Counted from the stretch's first letter, positions 26,598-35,888 are shown. The stretch is DNA of 56,616 nucleotides from CAZAYY01 sp964489525 (GCA_964489525.1 CAZAYY010000027.1:1-56616); one strand, 5' to 3'. Program-made: numbers and translations. The notes: generated by a model not told the origin, from the letters alone.

Positions 26598-26975
26598 TCA
26601 TTCAATACCCAGGTCATAGCCTGCTTCTGCGAGGGCCTGCAAAGCCTGGGGAAGCTGCTGCTCCGTGACGAGGATGTAATCTGTATCATAGGTAGAAATG
26701 GCAAAAAGGCTGACCTCAGCAGCAGCAAGAACCCCGGAAATCCCGGCCAGGATTCCCGTCAAATTAAAGGCCAGCGGCCCCACCACTTGCAAAACCCGCC
26801 AGGGACCTTCCACCTTCTGGCTTTCAACCTGGATTTCAACAGGACATACCAGGCTCAATTCCCCCGGTGCAGCCGTGAGTGAAAAAAATTCAAGGGAGTC
26901 CAAACCAGATGGCCAGGGAGAACCGGGCAGCAGGCGATGCACGGCATATGGACCCGAAAGAAGGTTGATTTTCAA
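26598..26975 (-). CDS. ACT-domain protein (CASTOR/ACT_7-like)
   Basis: 125 residues. The segment around GPLAFNLTGILAGISGVLAAAEVSLFAISTYDTDYILV matches the ACT_7/CASTOR type of small-molecule-binding domain, which often senses amino acids. The start codon is TTG at 26975, with GGAGG five bases upstream. It lies between a phosphohexomutase and the VanZ-M50 gene on the same strand. Ligand and partner unknown. Confidence 0.85.
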   Translation of the reverse strand: MKINLLSGPYAVHRLLPGSPWPSGLDSLEFFSLTAAPGELSLVCPVEIQVESQKVEGPWRVLQVVGPLAFNLTGILAGISGVLAAAEVSLFAISTYDTDYILVTEQQLPQALQALAEAGYDLGIE

Positions 26976-27039
26976 AATGGCCTCCTGGCAGCGAAATTAC
27001 AGAACCTTGTCTTTATCTCTAAGGATCATAAAGGGAATT

Positions 27040-28503
27040 TCATCCAGCCGCCTGGAACGCGGCAACCAGAGCCTGGACGGCTGCGTTGACCTGTTCGGCT
27101 TGTGCCTGGGTGCTGGCCTCCGTGTAAACCCTGAATTCAGGGGCATTCCCGGATGGGCGTAAATGAATGACCAGGCCAGATGCAAAGGTGAACCGGACAC
27201 CATCTGTATGATCTTGTTCCAGCAAAGGCCCATAGGTTCCCTCGAAAAATTCACTCACAAATGCCGCACCATCGGCCTGTGCCCGGTCAACCAGGGCCTT
27301 GCCTTGCTCAGTGGGAAAAGGACTGACCAACCCACTGATGGTGTAGCGCGGTGGAAGTTGGGCCGCCAGGGCAGAAAGCGGGATTTGATTCTGCCCGGCA
27401 AGGGCCAAAACTGCCAGGATGGGCAAAGCAGCGTCACGGGTGGGCAGCGCGGCCAGGCCAGCCCCGGTCAGTGGGTGGGCAATATCCGACGCCAGCAAAA
27501 ATCCGCCATTGGCTTCGTATCCAACCACAGGCGAATACCCCTCGTCCAGGGCACGCTGCATCCCTTCAACCACGTAGGGCGACCCAATCGGGGTGCGGTA
27601 AATGCGGGAGAAGCTGCCCGTTTTTTCGAGGGCAGTATTGCAGTTAAGCGGCACAACCACTGCCTGCGCTCCGAGGTACTGGGAAACCAAAATGCCCAAC
27701 ACATCACCCCGCAGAATATTTCCCCGGTCATCCACCACGAGAGGCCGGTCTCCATCACCATCCGTAGAAACCAGGGCATCGGCCTGGTGCTGGCGAACCC
27801 AGTCTGCCAGGCGTTCAGGCTCTTCAACCGCTTCGGTATCTACCGCGATAAACGCGTCGCTGTGTCCCTCCAGAACAACCCTGGCACCATAAGCCCTCAG
27901 CAGCTCTGGAACCAGACGCCGCGAAACACTGGAATGCTGGTAAACCACAACCGTTTTCCCCACCAGGCAGCCGGGTGGAAAAAACGCCGCATTCCTTTGC
28001 AGGTATTCTTGCAGCGCCTGGGGGTTTTCCCCTTTCGCCAGCAGCCCGGCTTCATCCAAAAACATACCCCCTGGCCCAAACAAACTGGAATACTTATCCT
28101 TATTAGACAGTTCGGAAAAACGCCGCGAGATTTCAGATTCATCGCGCTTCAACACCTCGCCCCATGGCAGGTTGAACTTGAGGCCATTGCGGTCTGCGGC
28201 CACGTGGCTGCCCGTGACCATCACCGACGGGATGCGCCGGGAAATGCCAAACTGGGCGAGGGCTGGGGTAGGAAGCTGGCCGCATGGAATGACATTCAGC
28301 CCGGCATCGGCAGCCGCGCGCATCACTGCCCGGCGAATGCGAGGGGAGCTGCTGCGCAGGTCCACGCCCACAGCCAGAGAATCCAAACCAGGGGCTGCAG
28401 TTTCAAGATATTGAATAAATGCCCGGGTATACAGGTAGCAAACCTGGTCCGTCATTTCAACCACCAGGCCGCGCACACCGCTTGTGCCAAATTTAACGGT
28501 CAT
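27040..28503 (-). CDS. phosphomannomutase / phosphoglucomutase
   Basis: 487 residues of the alpha-D-phosphohexomutase family, which move a phosphate between C1 and C6 of hexose phosphates. All motifs are there: FGTSGVRG at the start, the phosphoserine loop VTGSHVAADRNG (Ser near 98), the Mg site STDGDGDRP and the sugar-binding GYEANGGFL. The loop reads TGSHVA in place of the usual TASHNP. AAGGAG lies 13 bases before the ATG. Likely supplies sugar phosphates for glycans or the cell wall. Confidence 0.88.
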   Translation of the reverse strand: MTVKFGTSGVRGLVVEMTDQVCYLYTRAFIQYLETAAPGLDSLAVGVDLRSSSPRIRRAVMRAAADAGLNVIPCGQLPTPALAQFGISRRIPSVMVTGSHVAADRNGLKFNLPWGEVLKRDESEISRRFSELSNKDKYSSLFGPGGMFLDEAGLLAKGENPQALQEYLQRNAAFFPPGCLVGKTVVVYQHSSVSRRLVPELLRAYGARVVLEGHSDAFIAVDTEAVEEPERLADWVRQHQADALVSTDGDGDRPLVVDDRGNILRGDVLGILVSQYLGAQAVVVPLNCNTALEKTGSFSRIYRTPIGSPYVVEGMQRALDEGYSPVVGYEANGGFLLASDIAHPLTGAGLAALPTRDAALPILAVLALAGQNQIPLSALAAQLPPRYTISGLVSPFPTEQGKALVDRAQADGAAFVSEFFEGTYGPLLEQDHTDGVRFTFASGLVIHLRPSGNAPEFRVYTEASTQAQAEQVNAAVQALVAAFQAAG

Positions 28504-28529
28504 TGAAAATTAAAAACTCCTTCTTACAA

Positions 28530-28973
28530 TCAGGTGAAGTATTGGTAAAAGCGCCGCCTGGTGTGCGGCAGAAAGCCATAGCGTTGGTATAAGCCTTCAA
28601 CCCGCTGGTGCGCCTCTTCCACTTCCAGGTCCATCGCCAGGCACCCGGCCGAACGGGCAGCTTCGAGCGCCTGGGTAAGCAGGGCGGTTCCAACCCCTTT
28701 TTCGCGCCAGGCGGGAACTACATACAGCTCATCCAACCAGGCGGCTTTGCCACCATGCTCCACCGTCCAGGTAAAGGATACCACGGCAACCCCAACAATC
28801 TGTTTTTCCACCCGGGCGACCAGAATCGCCCCTTTCTGTGGGTCGGCAATCATCCCAGCTACGGCTGGGCGCAGGGCAGTTTCACCAGTGGCAATCTCAT
28901 GTTCCGCAAACTGCGCTAAAAGCAGTTGAACGACATCATCCTGGTCGGTCAAAACAGCATGTGCGATGTCCAT
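28530..28973 (-). CDS. GNAT-family N-acetyltransferase
   Basis: 147 residues with a full GNAT fold: the acetyl-CoA loop is VVPAWREKGVGTALL (QxxGxG/A type) and the C-terminus has VEGLYQRYGFLPHTRRRFYQYF. The ATG follows GAGGTAAG. Its start lies one base after the aldo/keto reductase stop, so they are translationally close. Substrate unknown. Confidence 0.88.
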   Translation of the reverse strand: MDIAHAVLTDQDDVVQLLLAQFAEHEIATGETALRPAVAGMIADPQKGAILVARVEKQIVGVAVVSFTWTVEHGGKAAWLDELYVVPAWREKGVGTALLTQALEAARSAGCLAMDLEVEEAHQRVEGLYQRYGFLPHTRRRFYQYFT

Positions 28974-28974
28974 C

Positions 28975-30021
28975 TTACCTCGGCAATTGGGACTGCGAAC
29001 GGTTTACAAATCTTGCTGCTTCTGGCCCAAAAATCAAGCTGCGGGCCCAATCTTTTTGGTAAAAACTTTCGGGGTAGGTTAACAGCAGGGGGTTGGCGGC
29101 ATTGAGCCGGGACAGGTGATCTGGGGATAAGGAGAATTGGAGCATGCCGAGGTTATCTTCCAACTGGGCCAGGCGGCGAACGCCAAGAATGGGAATGATG
29201 TTTGCAGATTGCTGCTTCACCCACCGGATGGCAACCTGGGATGGCGTCTGGCCAATTTCGGCTGCAATTTCAGCAGTCAATTGGGCCATCGCTAGTGCTT
29301 GTGGCGAAACCTGGCGAACCCGGGATTCTTGCCCTGGGCTGCCCTGGTTGAACTTACCAGATAATGCACCACCAGCAAGCATACTGAACGCCATGAAAGC
29401 CATATGGAGCGAGTGGGTCATTGGCAATATTTCACGTTCTGCACCGCGCTCCAACAGGCTGTACTCGCCCTGGTAGCCTGCAAAACGGGCCCAACCGCGC
29501 AGTTCGGAAACGGCCACAGCATAGGCGGCAGCCCAGGCAGGGCTGTCGGAAATTCCGATGTAGTGAACTTTACCGGCGGTTACCAGGTCGTCCAGGCCTC
29601 GTAAAATTTCATCCACCGGGGTGGTGCCATCCCAAATGTGCAGCCAAAGAATGTCGAGGTATTCGGTTTGCAGTCGGCGCAGGCTGCCCTCCACCGTGCG
29701 GAACAAGTTCTTGCGGTGGTTGCCGCCTGCGTTGAAGTCTGCCTGACGGGAAGCATGGCTGTGGAGGGTGTATTTTGTGCTGATGACGAAGTAATCTCGT
29801 TCACTGCGGGTAAACTCCCCCACAAATTTTTCGGATGTGCCATTGGTGTAGTTGCACGACGTGTCGATAAAATTACCCCCGGCCTGAACATAGGCATCAA
29901 AAATCGCCTGGCTGGTCGCTCGGTCTGCACCCCAACCCCAATCCTCCCCAAAGGTCATCGTACCCAGGGCAGCCTCAGACACCCTCAGGCCCGTATTCCC
30001 AAATAATGAAGTTCGCATCAT
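28975..30021 (-). CDS. aldo/keto reductase
   Basis: 348 residues from the ATG at 30021; a GTG at 30033 would add four residues and overlap the upstream gene. The AKR barrel shows the tetrad: Asp and Tyr in FIDTSCNYTNGTSE, Lys in STKYTL and His in WLHIWDG. The C-terminal NADPH-binding part has IPILGVRRLAQLEDNL. It resembles the AKR group of putative oxidoreductases related to YajO. It sits in a minus-strand run and is tightly linked to the gene before and the GNAT gene after. Confidence 0.88.
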   Translation of the reverse strand: MMRTSLFGNTGLRVSEAALGTMTFGEDWGWGADRATSQAIFDAYVQAGGNFIDTSCNYTNGTSEKFVGEFTRSERDYFVISTKYTLHSHASRQADFNAGGNHRKNLFRTVEGSLRRLQTEYLDILWLHIWDGTTPVDEILRGLDDLVTAGKVHYIGISDSPAWAAAYAVAVSELRGWARFAGYQGEYSLLERGAEREILPMTHSLHMAFMAFSMLAGGALSGKFNQGSPGQESRVRQVSPQALAMAQLTAEIAAEIGQTPSQVAIRWVKQQSANIIPILGVRRLAQLEDNLGMLQFSLSPDHLSRLNAANPLLLTYPESFYQKDWARSLIFGPEAARFVNRSQSQLPR

Positions 30022-30025
30022 GGGA

Positions 30026-30841
30026 CTATTCACCCACGAGACGAGTTAGGATAAGGTTCAATTCCGCTGGAGCCGCTGTTTTGGTTTCTAACGAAGTTTC
30101 TTGCCCGGCTGCTGGATAATAATAACAGCGAAAATTCAGGGGAACACCCTCGTCACTGTGTTCTAGCTCCACCCGCAAGACAGCCCGTCCCAGGGGTACA
30201 GACCAGATGCGCCAGGTTTCGGGGATGCAGCCCGAAAAAAGGCGCTGTTGATAATCGGCCAGGGTGCGGGCAACATCCATTTCCACCTGCATTCTCGCCC
30301 TAACCCGAGGCAAAATCGAAGCAGACTGGGCGGGAAAATCGGTTCCAACAGGCTGGGGGGGCAGCGGTGGAACTGCATCTTGAACCGGCAAACGTCGCCC
30401 GGCCAAAACAGCCGTATGCAGCACGCCTTTACGATAATCATCCAGGGCTTTTTGAAACAATGAACGGCTTTCTGGCAATAAGGGAAGGTCTCTCAAACCG
30501 GTAACCGCAAGGCGGTCGAGTGCTAGAGTGGTTATCTGATTGGCATCCAGGGTTTGGACAGTGCGCAAATCATCGGCTGTAAAACCCCAATTAAAAAAGC
30601 GCAGCGCAAGGTCCCGCATTTTCTGGCCAATTTCATTTTGCTCGTTTTGCAGGGAAGCGTGTTCTTCCATGGTTAAACCAGGTAATTTGAGGGTGCGGCG
30701 GAGCTGCTGCTCTTCTCCTCGCAGTTGAAGATATTCTGCAACGGCATCCTTTACCTCGGCTATATGGGTCTCAATGCGAGCCTGGTAGGCTGCAACCTGG
30801 GTCTCAGCATCATCTTGAGGGAAATCTTCTCGAACTGGCAT
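30026..30841 (-). CDS. hypothetical protein, coiled-coil N-terminus
   Basis: 271 residues, not recognised. The first 95 residues are charged and helical (KDAVAEYLQLRGEEQQLRRTLK) and could form a coiled coil; a Pro-rich linker (PPLPPQP) near 170 divides it from a beta-rich C-terminal part with RVELEHSDEGVPLNFRCYYYP. An AGGAGG site precedes the ATG, so it is likely real. It leads a run of closely spaced minus-strand genes. No signal peptide or membrane helix. Confidence 0.7.
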   Translation of the reverse strand: MPVREDFPQDDAETQVAAYQARIETHIAEVKDAVAEYLQLRGEEQQLRRTLKLPGLTMEEHASLQNEQNEIGQKMRDLALRFFNWGFTADDLRTVQTLDANQITTLALDRLAVTGLRDLPLLPESRSLFQKALDDYRKGVLHTAVLAGRRLPVQDAVPPLPPQPVGTDFPAQSASILPRVRARMQVEMDVARTLADYQQRLFSGCIPETWRIWSVPLGRAVLRVELEHSDEGVPLNFRCYYYPAAGQETSLETKTAAPAELNLILTRLVGE

Positions 30842-31108
30842 TCAAACCTCCTGGTATCCGGTTTTCCTATTCGAAATGAACGCCTGCAACCCGTGACAGG
30901 TTGAGCGAATCATTTTTGTTTTCTAGATTGGCAGTGGTTTTACCTCCCTTTTATTTTATCACCAACCTGTTAATCTGAATGGGTGCCCTTATTTGGAGAT
31001 GTACGCAAAATTTTTCAGAGCCTGCGGTTCTAACCTTCCAACCCCAACCCAGCCCCAGGCCTTGGGAGGGAAAGGATGGCATGGACGCGGGCATGCCAAG
31101 ATGCCTGG
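30842..31108. other. intergenic region, promoter of the minus-strand run
   Basis: 267 bases between the LCP stop and the unknown 271-residue gene. A short hairpin (GGCATG/CATGCC, 31077-31096) lies just after the LCP stop. No gene or clear promoter was seen. Confidence 0.5.
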
Positions 31109-32047
31109 TTAACGAAACAGCTCTGTGAGAAGGGGCTGAATTGCATCCCAATCTGGAATCAACACATTGGCCCCATCTGCTGTGGTTGTGGGTGTGACCA
31201 ATTCTCGGGTGATGGTTTGACCATTGATGCCGTCGGGTCCAGCCCGGAGCAAAGCCAGGCCAACCCGGGGCGCTAACCACCACGGGAAATTGGTGTCTAC
31301 GGCCTGGTAGGCAGCCGCAGCAGCAGAGGGCAAATGCAGCCAACCCGCTGGAGAGATCATCTTTTTTAAAAATGCCCGTAAAAATAACTGGCCGCGCTGC
31401 ATCCGGAAGAAATCATCCGAGCCGGAACGGTCACGAATAAACGCGAGCGCCTGGGTGCCGTCCAGGGTGTGGGTACCAGCCGGGTAGCCAGACATGGGCT
31501 CAGGCAGGTCAATTTGCACCCCGCCCATTGCATCTACCACCTGGATTACGCTGTCGAAGCGCACCCGCGCATAATAATCGGCCTGGACCATAAAATTCTG
31601 ACGGATGGTTTCAATCGCCAGCGCAGGGCCGGTTCCTGGCTCTTCTGCTTCGGCAAAAAAATGGGCGGCGTTAATCCGGTTCTCCCCGTACCCAGGAATG
31701 GGCACCCACAAATCGCGGGGGATCGACAACATATTTACTTCTGGTTTAAGCGGAACCACCGACAGCAAAACCATGGTGTCGGTTCTGCCGGTAAAATCGC
31801 CGGGTGTGCGAGAATCGGTTCCCAGGATTAAAACCGTTGTGCGCAAGGGAATTAAAAGGTAAATCACAAACAAGATGGCCAGGGCAAGCAGCACACTAAA
31901 CAAGCCGCCCGAAAAGCGCCAGTTGGTTTTCCTTTCCCCTGGAATCCCGGGCGGGGTAATCCGCACCGGTTGGGTTGGAGCAAGAGACCACGCCGGGCGT
32001 TCGCGTGACCATGAATCATTGGGATCTTTTTTCTTTGGAAAGCGCAT
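31109..32047 (-). CDS. LytR-CpsA-Psr (LCP) family protein
   Basis: 312 residues. One N-terminal helix (about 46-66) anchors the protein; the LCP domain outside has LILGTDSRT, TDTMVLLSV, MLSIPRDLWVPI with catalytic Arg, and ALAFIRDRSGSDDFFRMQRGQ. LCP enzymes attach polysaccharides to peptidoglycan or other acceptors from polyprenyl pyrophosphate carriers. It starts 10 bases after hutU stops, without a strong ribosome site, so translation may depend on the upstream gene. Confidence 0.88.
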   Translation of the reverse strand: MRFPKKKDPNDSWSRERPAWSLAPTQPVRITPPGIPGERKTNWRFSGGLFSVLLALAILFVIYLLIPLRTTVLILGTDSRTPGDFTGRTDTMVLLSVVPLKPEVNMLSIPRDLWVPIPGYGENRINAAHFFAEAEEPGTGPALAIETIRQNFMVQADYYARVRFDSVIQVVDAMGGVQIDLPEPMSGYPAGTHTLDGTQALAFIRDRSGSDDFFRMQRGQLFLRAFLKKMISPAGWLHLPSAAAAAYQAVDTNFPWWLAPRVGLALLRAGPDGINGQTITRELVTPTTTADGANVLIPDWDAIQPLLTELFR

Positions 32048-32057
32048 CTTGTTGGGT

Positions 32058-33710
32058 TTATTCTGGGGAAAGCATGGGGATTTTCATCCCGGTTTTACGG
32101 GCCACAGCAATGGCTTCAGGGTAGCCTGCATCGACATGGCGAACCACACCCATGCCCGGGTCCGTAGTAAGCACACGTTCCAGCCGGCGAGCCGCTTCAG
32201 GAGTGCCATCGGCCACAATCACCTGCCCGGCGTGTTGGGAATAGCCAATGCCAACGCCGCCGCCATGATGAAAACTGACCCAGGTTGCCCCGCCTACGGC
32301 GTTGACCAGGGCGTTAAGAATGGCCCAGTCCGAAACGGCATCGGATCCGTCGCGCATGCCTTCGGTTTCGCGGTTGGGGCTGGCCACCGAACCGGCATCC
32401 AGGTGGTCACGCCCGATTACAATCGGGGCTTTTACAATACCCTTTGCCACAAGTTCGTTAAATTTCAGGCCGGCCCGGGCGCGCTCGCCGTAGCCCAACC
32501 AACAAATCCGGGCGGGCAGCCCCTGAAAGGGCACTTTTTGACGGGCCATCACCAGCCAGCGGTGCAGGTGTTCATCATCCGGGAACAGTTCCATCACTGC
32601 TTCATCTGTGCGATAAATGTCTTCGGAATCTCCAGAAAGGGCAGCCCAACGGAAGGGGCCTTTGCCTTCACAAAACAGGGGCCGGATATAAGCCGGGACA
32701 AAGCCAGGGTAATCAAAAGCGTTTTTAACACCAGCATCAAAAGCGCGTTGGCGAAGGTTGTTGCCGTAGTCAAAAACCTCTGCGCCGCGTCGTTGGAACT
32801 CGAGCATGGCTTCAACATGCCGGGCCATAGATAGGCCGCTGCGGCGGATAAATTCTGCGGGGTCGGACGAACGCAAAGCGGTGGCTTCGGCCAGGGTCAG
32901 GCCGTGGGGAATGTAGGCCAGGTAATCGTGGGCGGGGGTTTGGTCGGTCACCACGTCCGGGACAATGCCGCGCTCCGCCAGGTAGGGGAAAACATCGGCG
33001 GCATTGCCAATCAGGCCAATAGATTTCACGCCATCCTGGCGCACGCTCTCTTCCACAAGGGTCATGGCTTCTTCAACATCGTCCACAGTCACATCAATAT
33101 ACCCAATCGCCTGGCGGCGGCGGGCACGTTCGGGGTCAATTTCCACCACCAGGGCAGTCCCACCGTTCATGGTGACCGCCAGAGGCTGGGCACCTCCCAT
33201 CCCGCCCAGGCCAGCCGTCAGCACCCATTTGCCTTTCAGACTGCCCCACCCTTTTTGGTAAGCCAAGGAACCCAGGGTTTCATAAGTGCCCTGTAAAATC
33301 CCCTGGGTGCCAATGTAAATCCAACTTCCCGCGGTCATCTGGCCATACATCATCAGGCCTTTTGCATACAACTCATCAAAGTGCGCCTGGGTAGCCCAAT
33401 GCGGCACCAGGTTGGAGTTGGCAATCAGGACGCGTGGAGCGTCGGGATGGGTTTTGAAAATGACCACTGGCTTGCCAGACTGGACGAGTAGGGTCTCATC
33501 GTTTTCGAGGCTGCGAAGACTGTTGACAATTGCGTCGAACGCTTCCCAATTGCGCGCTGCCCTGCCAGACCCCCCATACACCACCAATTGTTCGGGCATC
33601 TCGGCCACTTCAGGATCGAGATTATTCATCAACATGCGCAATGCAGCTTCTTGCTGCCAGCCTTTGCATGAAATTTGGGTACCGCGGGGGGCGCGAATCA
33701 CTCGGGTCAT
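32058..33710 (-). CDS. hutU: urocanate hydratase
   Basis: 550 residues, typical of HutU (about 555). I start at the ATG at 33710 because AGGAGG lies 4 bases before it; the frame extends to 33740 without a site. It has VYGGSGRAARNW, an NAD-binding GGMGGAQPLAV segment, the active-site Cys in LPARICWLGYGER and HHGGGVGIGYSQHAG near the end. It converts urocanate to imidazolone propionate in histidine breakdown. No other hut gene lies in the window, so the pathway must be completed elsewhere. Confidence 0.95.
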   Translation of the reverse strand: MTRVIRAPRGTQISCKGWQQEAALRMLMNNLDPEVAEMPEQLVVYGGSGRAARNWEAFDAIVNSLRSLENDETLLVQSGKPVVIFKTHPDAPRVLIANSNLVPHWATQAHFDELYAKGLMMYGQMTAGSWIYIGTQGILQGTYETLGSLAYQKGWGSLKGKWVLTAGLGGMGGAQPLAVTMNGGTALVVEIDPERARRRQAIGYIDVTVDDVEEAMTLVEESVRQDGVKSIGLIGNAADVFPYLAERGIVPDVVTDQTPAHDYLAYIPHGLTLAEATALRSSDPAEFIRRSGLSMARHVEAMLEFQRRGAEVFDYGNNLRQRAFDAGVKNAFDYPGFVPAYIRPLFCEGKGPFRWAALSGDSEDIYRTDEAVMELFPDDEHLHRWLVMARQKVPFQGLPARICWLGYGERARAGLKFNELVAKGIVKAPIVIGRDHLDAGSVASPNRETEGMRDGSDAVSDWAILNALVNAVGGATWVSFHHGGGVGIGYSQHAGQVIVADGTPEAARRLERVLTTDPGMGVVRHVDAGYPEAIAVARKTGMKIPMLSPE

Positions 33711-34043
33711 GGTTCCTCCTGAACGGGACATGGGTTTCAATTACGCCAGGTTTTCCAATCTGCTGAATTTTCTCCAACACACAGGCCTGAACACAAACCA
33801 CCAGGCGCGACAACCCGGTTAATCAAAATGGTTAAAAATAGTATACCCCAAGTAAGAAATGGGTTGTGTGGTAGAGGCTCTCTGAAACTCTGTGGTTTTT
33901 TGTATCGTTTTGGGTGTCGTCCCGAGTGGCGCAGCCACGAGGGATCTTTTCCCACAGCGTTTAAGATTTCTCAGTCGCTGCGCTCCTTCGAAACGACACG
34001 GGTGGAGAGAATGGCGCTTTTTTTACGGGGGAAACAATTTCGT
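33711..34043. other. 333-base intergenic region with inverted dispersed repeats
   Basis: Holds the hutU upstream region (a TATACT box on the minus strand near 33838) and, at 33915-33998, two inverted copies of a dispersed repeat listed separately. No coding sequence was convincing. Confidence 0.6.
33915..33998. repeat. paired inverted copies of TGTCGT...GCGCAGC repeat
   Basis: Copy A (33915-33950) reads TGTCGTCCCGAG, GGCGCAGC, GAGGGATCTT on the plus strand. Copy B (33963-33998) reads TGTCGTTTCGAA, GCGCAGC, GAGAAATCTT on the minus strand. They face away from each other, so the pair begins with TGTCGT and ends with ACGACA. Diverged copies occur at 44371-44402 and 53797-53832. Confidence 0.8.
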
Positions 34044-34874
34044 TTAATGGCGGCGAAGGAGGCCAGAACGCGGGGCAAACAGGTATGCCAGCAAAAAACA
34101 CCCTGTTGCCACCAGCACAATGGCCGAACCCGAGGCGATATTCAGGTAGTAGCTGGCATACAACCCTACCACGCTCGAAAACGCCCCCACCCCTGCCGAG
34201 ATGGCCATCATCCCTGGCAGGCGCCGGGCCAACATATAGCCCGTTGCAGCGGGCGTCACCAACATGGCTGCCACCAACGCCACCCCAACCGTTTGCAAAG
34301 AAACCACAATCGTCAGGGAAAGCAGAACAATCAACAGGGTGCGCAGCCATTCAGCGGGCAGGCGTAAGGTGGCTGCCAGGGTTGGGTCAAAGGTAATCAA
34401 TAAAAAAGGACGGTAAAGCAGCGCCACCAACCCAAGCACAAACAGACCAATCCCTACCGTGAGCCACAAATCGGCCGGGCTAACCCCGAGAAGGTTGCCA
34501 AAAAGGATATGGCTGAGGTCTACCGCATAAGAACGGATCGAACTGATCAGCGCCACACCCAACGAGAGGGAGGCCGCAAAAAATATGCCTATAGCGGTAT
34601 CTTCTTTTACAGCCCCATGGCGCGAAACAAAGCTGATGGCCAGGGCAACAATCACCGCCGCAACCAGAGCGCCAAGGGTCAGGTTAATTCCAAACAGGTA
34701 GGCCACAGCCACCCCAGGAAGGATGGAATGAGCCATGGCATCGCCCAGGAAAGCCATCGAGCGCAAAACGACATACGCCCCCACAATCGCACACATAATG
34801 CCCACAATCAGTGCCGCAGCCAGGCCGCGTTGGATAAAGGTATAGGCCAGGGGTTCGAGCAGCCAGGTAGTCAT
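34044..34874 (-). CDS. Zn/Mn-type metal ABC transporter permease
   Basis: 276 residues from the ATG at 34874, which overlaps the ATPase stop by one base (TGATG) and has GGAGG seven bases before it. It is a ZnuB/MntB-family (ABC-3) permease with about eight hydrophobic helices; signature parts include VLRSMAFLGDAMAHSILPG and VSLQTVGVALVAAMLVTPAATG. It imports a divalent metal with the ATPase. No solute-binding protein gene is next to it. The promoter for both carries a Fur-type palindrome. Confidence 0.9.
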   Translation of the reverse strand: MTTWLLEPLAYTFIQRGLAAALIVGIMCAIVGAYVVLRSMAFLGDAMAHSILPGVAVAYLFGINLTLGALVAAVIVALAISFVSRHGAVKEDTAIGIFFAASLSLGVALISSIRSYAVDLSHILFGNLLGVSPADLWLTVGIGLFVLGLVALLYRPFLLITFDPTLAATLRLPAEWLRTLLIVLLSLTIVVSLQTVGVALVAAMLVTPAATGYMLARRLPGMMAISAGVGAFSSVVGLYASYYLNIASGSAIVLVATGCFLLAYLFAPRSGLLRRH

Positions 34875-35662
34875 CAGGCGTCCTCCGGTGGGCAGCACTG
34901 GTCTACCACAATTGCGCCATCCAACGTCAACACCTGGGTACCAAAAGCTTTTTGCAGGTTTTCGGTTGTAAAAACCTCCTGCGGATGACCATAGGCAACC
35001 ACACGCCGGTTGAGCAGCAGTACATATTCAAAACGCTGGGCCGCCAGGCTGAGGTCGTGGGTAGAAACCAACACAGTGACCTGTTGTTTTTGGAGTTCAT
35101 CTAATAAGGAAAGAACAGCCTCCTGACTGGGAGCGTCCACCCCGGTAAAAGGCTCATCCATCAACAGGATATGCGGCTCTTGAGCCATGGCGCGAGCCAG
35201 AAAAACCCGCTGCTGCTGACCCCCAGACAGCGCGCCAATGGATTGATCTGCCATGCCTGCCAGGCCCAAGGCATTTAATGCGCGCAGTGCCGCTTTTTTA
35301 TCTTCCTGGTTTACTCGCCGAAACCAGCCCGTATGGCCATACCTGCCCATCAACACCACATCTAAAACTGTAGCCGGAAAACGCCAGTCAACATCCTCTC
35401 GCTGGGGAATATACGCTACACAATCCAGGTGGTGGCCGAGGGGCTGGCCATGAATATACACAGCCCCGCTGCGCAGCGGAAGCAAGCCAACCAAAACCTT
35501 AAAAAGGGTAGATTTACCCGCCCCATTTGGCCCCACAACTGCTACCCGGCTGCCATGCGGCACCTGGAAGCTGATATCGCGCAAGACCGGCGTTCCATTG
35601 TAACCAGCGCTAACCTGACGAATTTCTAACCGAGCAGGGGTTGAGGCGTAATTAAGCGGCAT
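34874..35662 (-). CDS. metal ABC transporter ATP-binding protein
   Basis: 262 residues from the ATG at 35662 (MPLNYAST), with AGGA seven bases before it; the frame upstream extends through the promoter and is not coding. Walker A is GPNGAGKST, the signature ALSGGQQQRV, Walker B ILLMDEPFTG and the switch His in VSTHDLS. It belongs to the ZnuC/MntA group that powers import of zinc or manganese. First gene of the operon; the predicted transcript starts about 35 bases upstream. Confidence 0.92.
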   Translation of the reverse strand: MPLNYASTPARLEIRQVSAGYNGTPVLRDISFQVPHGSRVAVVGPNGAGKSTLFKVLVGLLPLRSGAVYIHGQPLGHHLDCVAYIPQREDVDWRFPATVLDVVLMGRYGHTGWFRRVNQEDKKAALRALNALGLAGMADQSIGALSGGQQQRVFLARAMAQEPHILLMDEPFTGVDAPSQEAVLSLLDELQKQQVTVLVSTHDLSLAAQRFEYVLLLNRRVVAYGHPQEVFTTENLQKAFGTQVLTLDGAIVVDQCCPPEDA

Positions 35663-35691
35663 AATGGCATCCTGAAGAAAACCCTTCATAC

Positions 35692-35706
35692 TGAAAATCA
35701 TTTTCA
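35692..35706. promoter_or_regulatory. Fur-family operator (7-1-7 palindrome)
   Basis: TGAAAATCATTTTCA is a perfect 7-1-7 palindrome that differs from the TGATAATNATTATCA Fur consensus only at one position per half. It starts where the minus-strand -10 ends and covers the likely start of the metal ABC transcript. A Zur, Mur or Fur regulator is likely; the sequence does not tell which metal. Confidence 0.8.
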
Positions 35707-35733
35707 TTATAACAGCCTGGGCTAAAAATGCAA
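35706..35733 (-). promoter_or_regulatory. promoter of the metal ABC operon
   Basis: On the minus strand TTGCAT (35733-35728), a 16-base spacer and a perfect TATAAT (35711-35706) precede the operator. Bound repressor would block the start region. Confidence 0.75.
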
Positions 35734-35888
35734 GAGGACGAAAAATGGCTATAAAAAAATATGCATCCATCCGATCTCTGGCCACCCGGATGGTTAAAGG
35801 ATTCGTGAGAAATGGTGTGAACTGCACCGAAATAAATCGCAAACAGATAAAATTCCTTAACACTACCAAGGCGTTGCAGGAGTCAAAA

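Noticed and set aside
27163..28506. Plus-strand ORF of 447 codons
   Set aside because: It mirrors the phosphohexomutase gene, whose full set of motifs proves the minus strand is coding.
31875..32834. Plus-strand ORF of 319 codons
   Set aside because: Antisense to LCP and hutU genes and rich in rare combinations; no family signal.
35745..35888. N-terminal extension of the His-rich protein
   Set aside because: The upstream part has no ribosome site and would hide the signal peptide; the ATG at 35889 with AGGAG is the better start.
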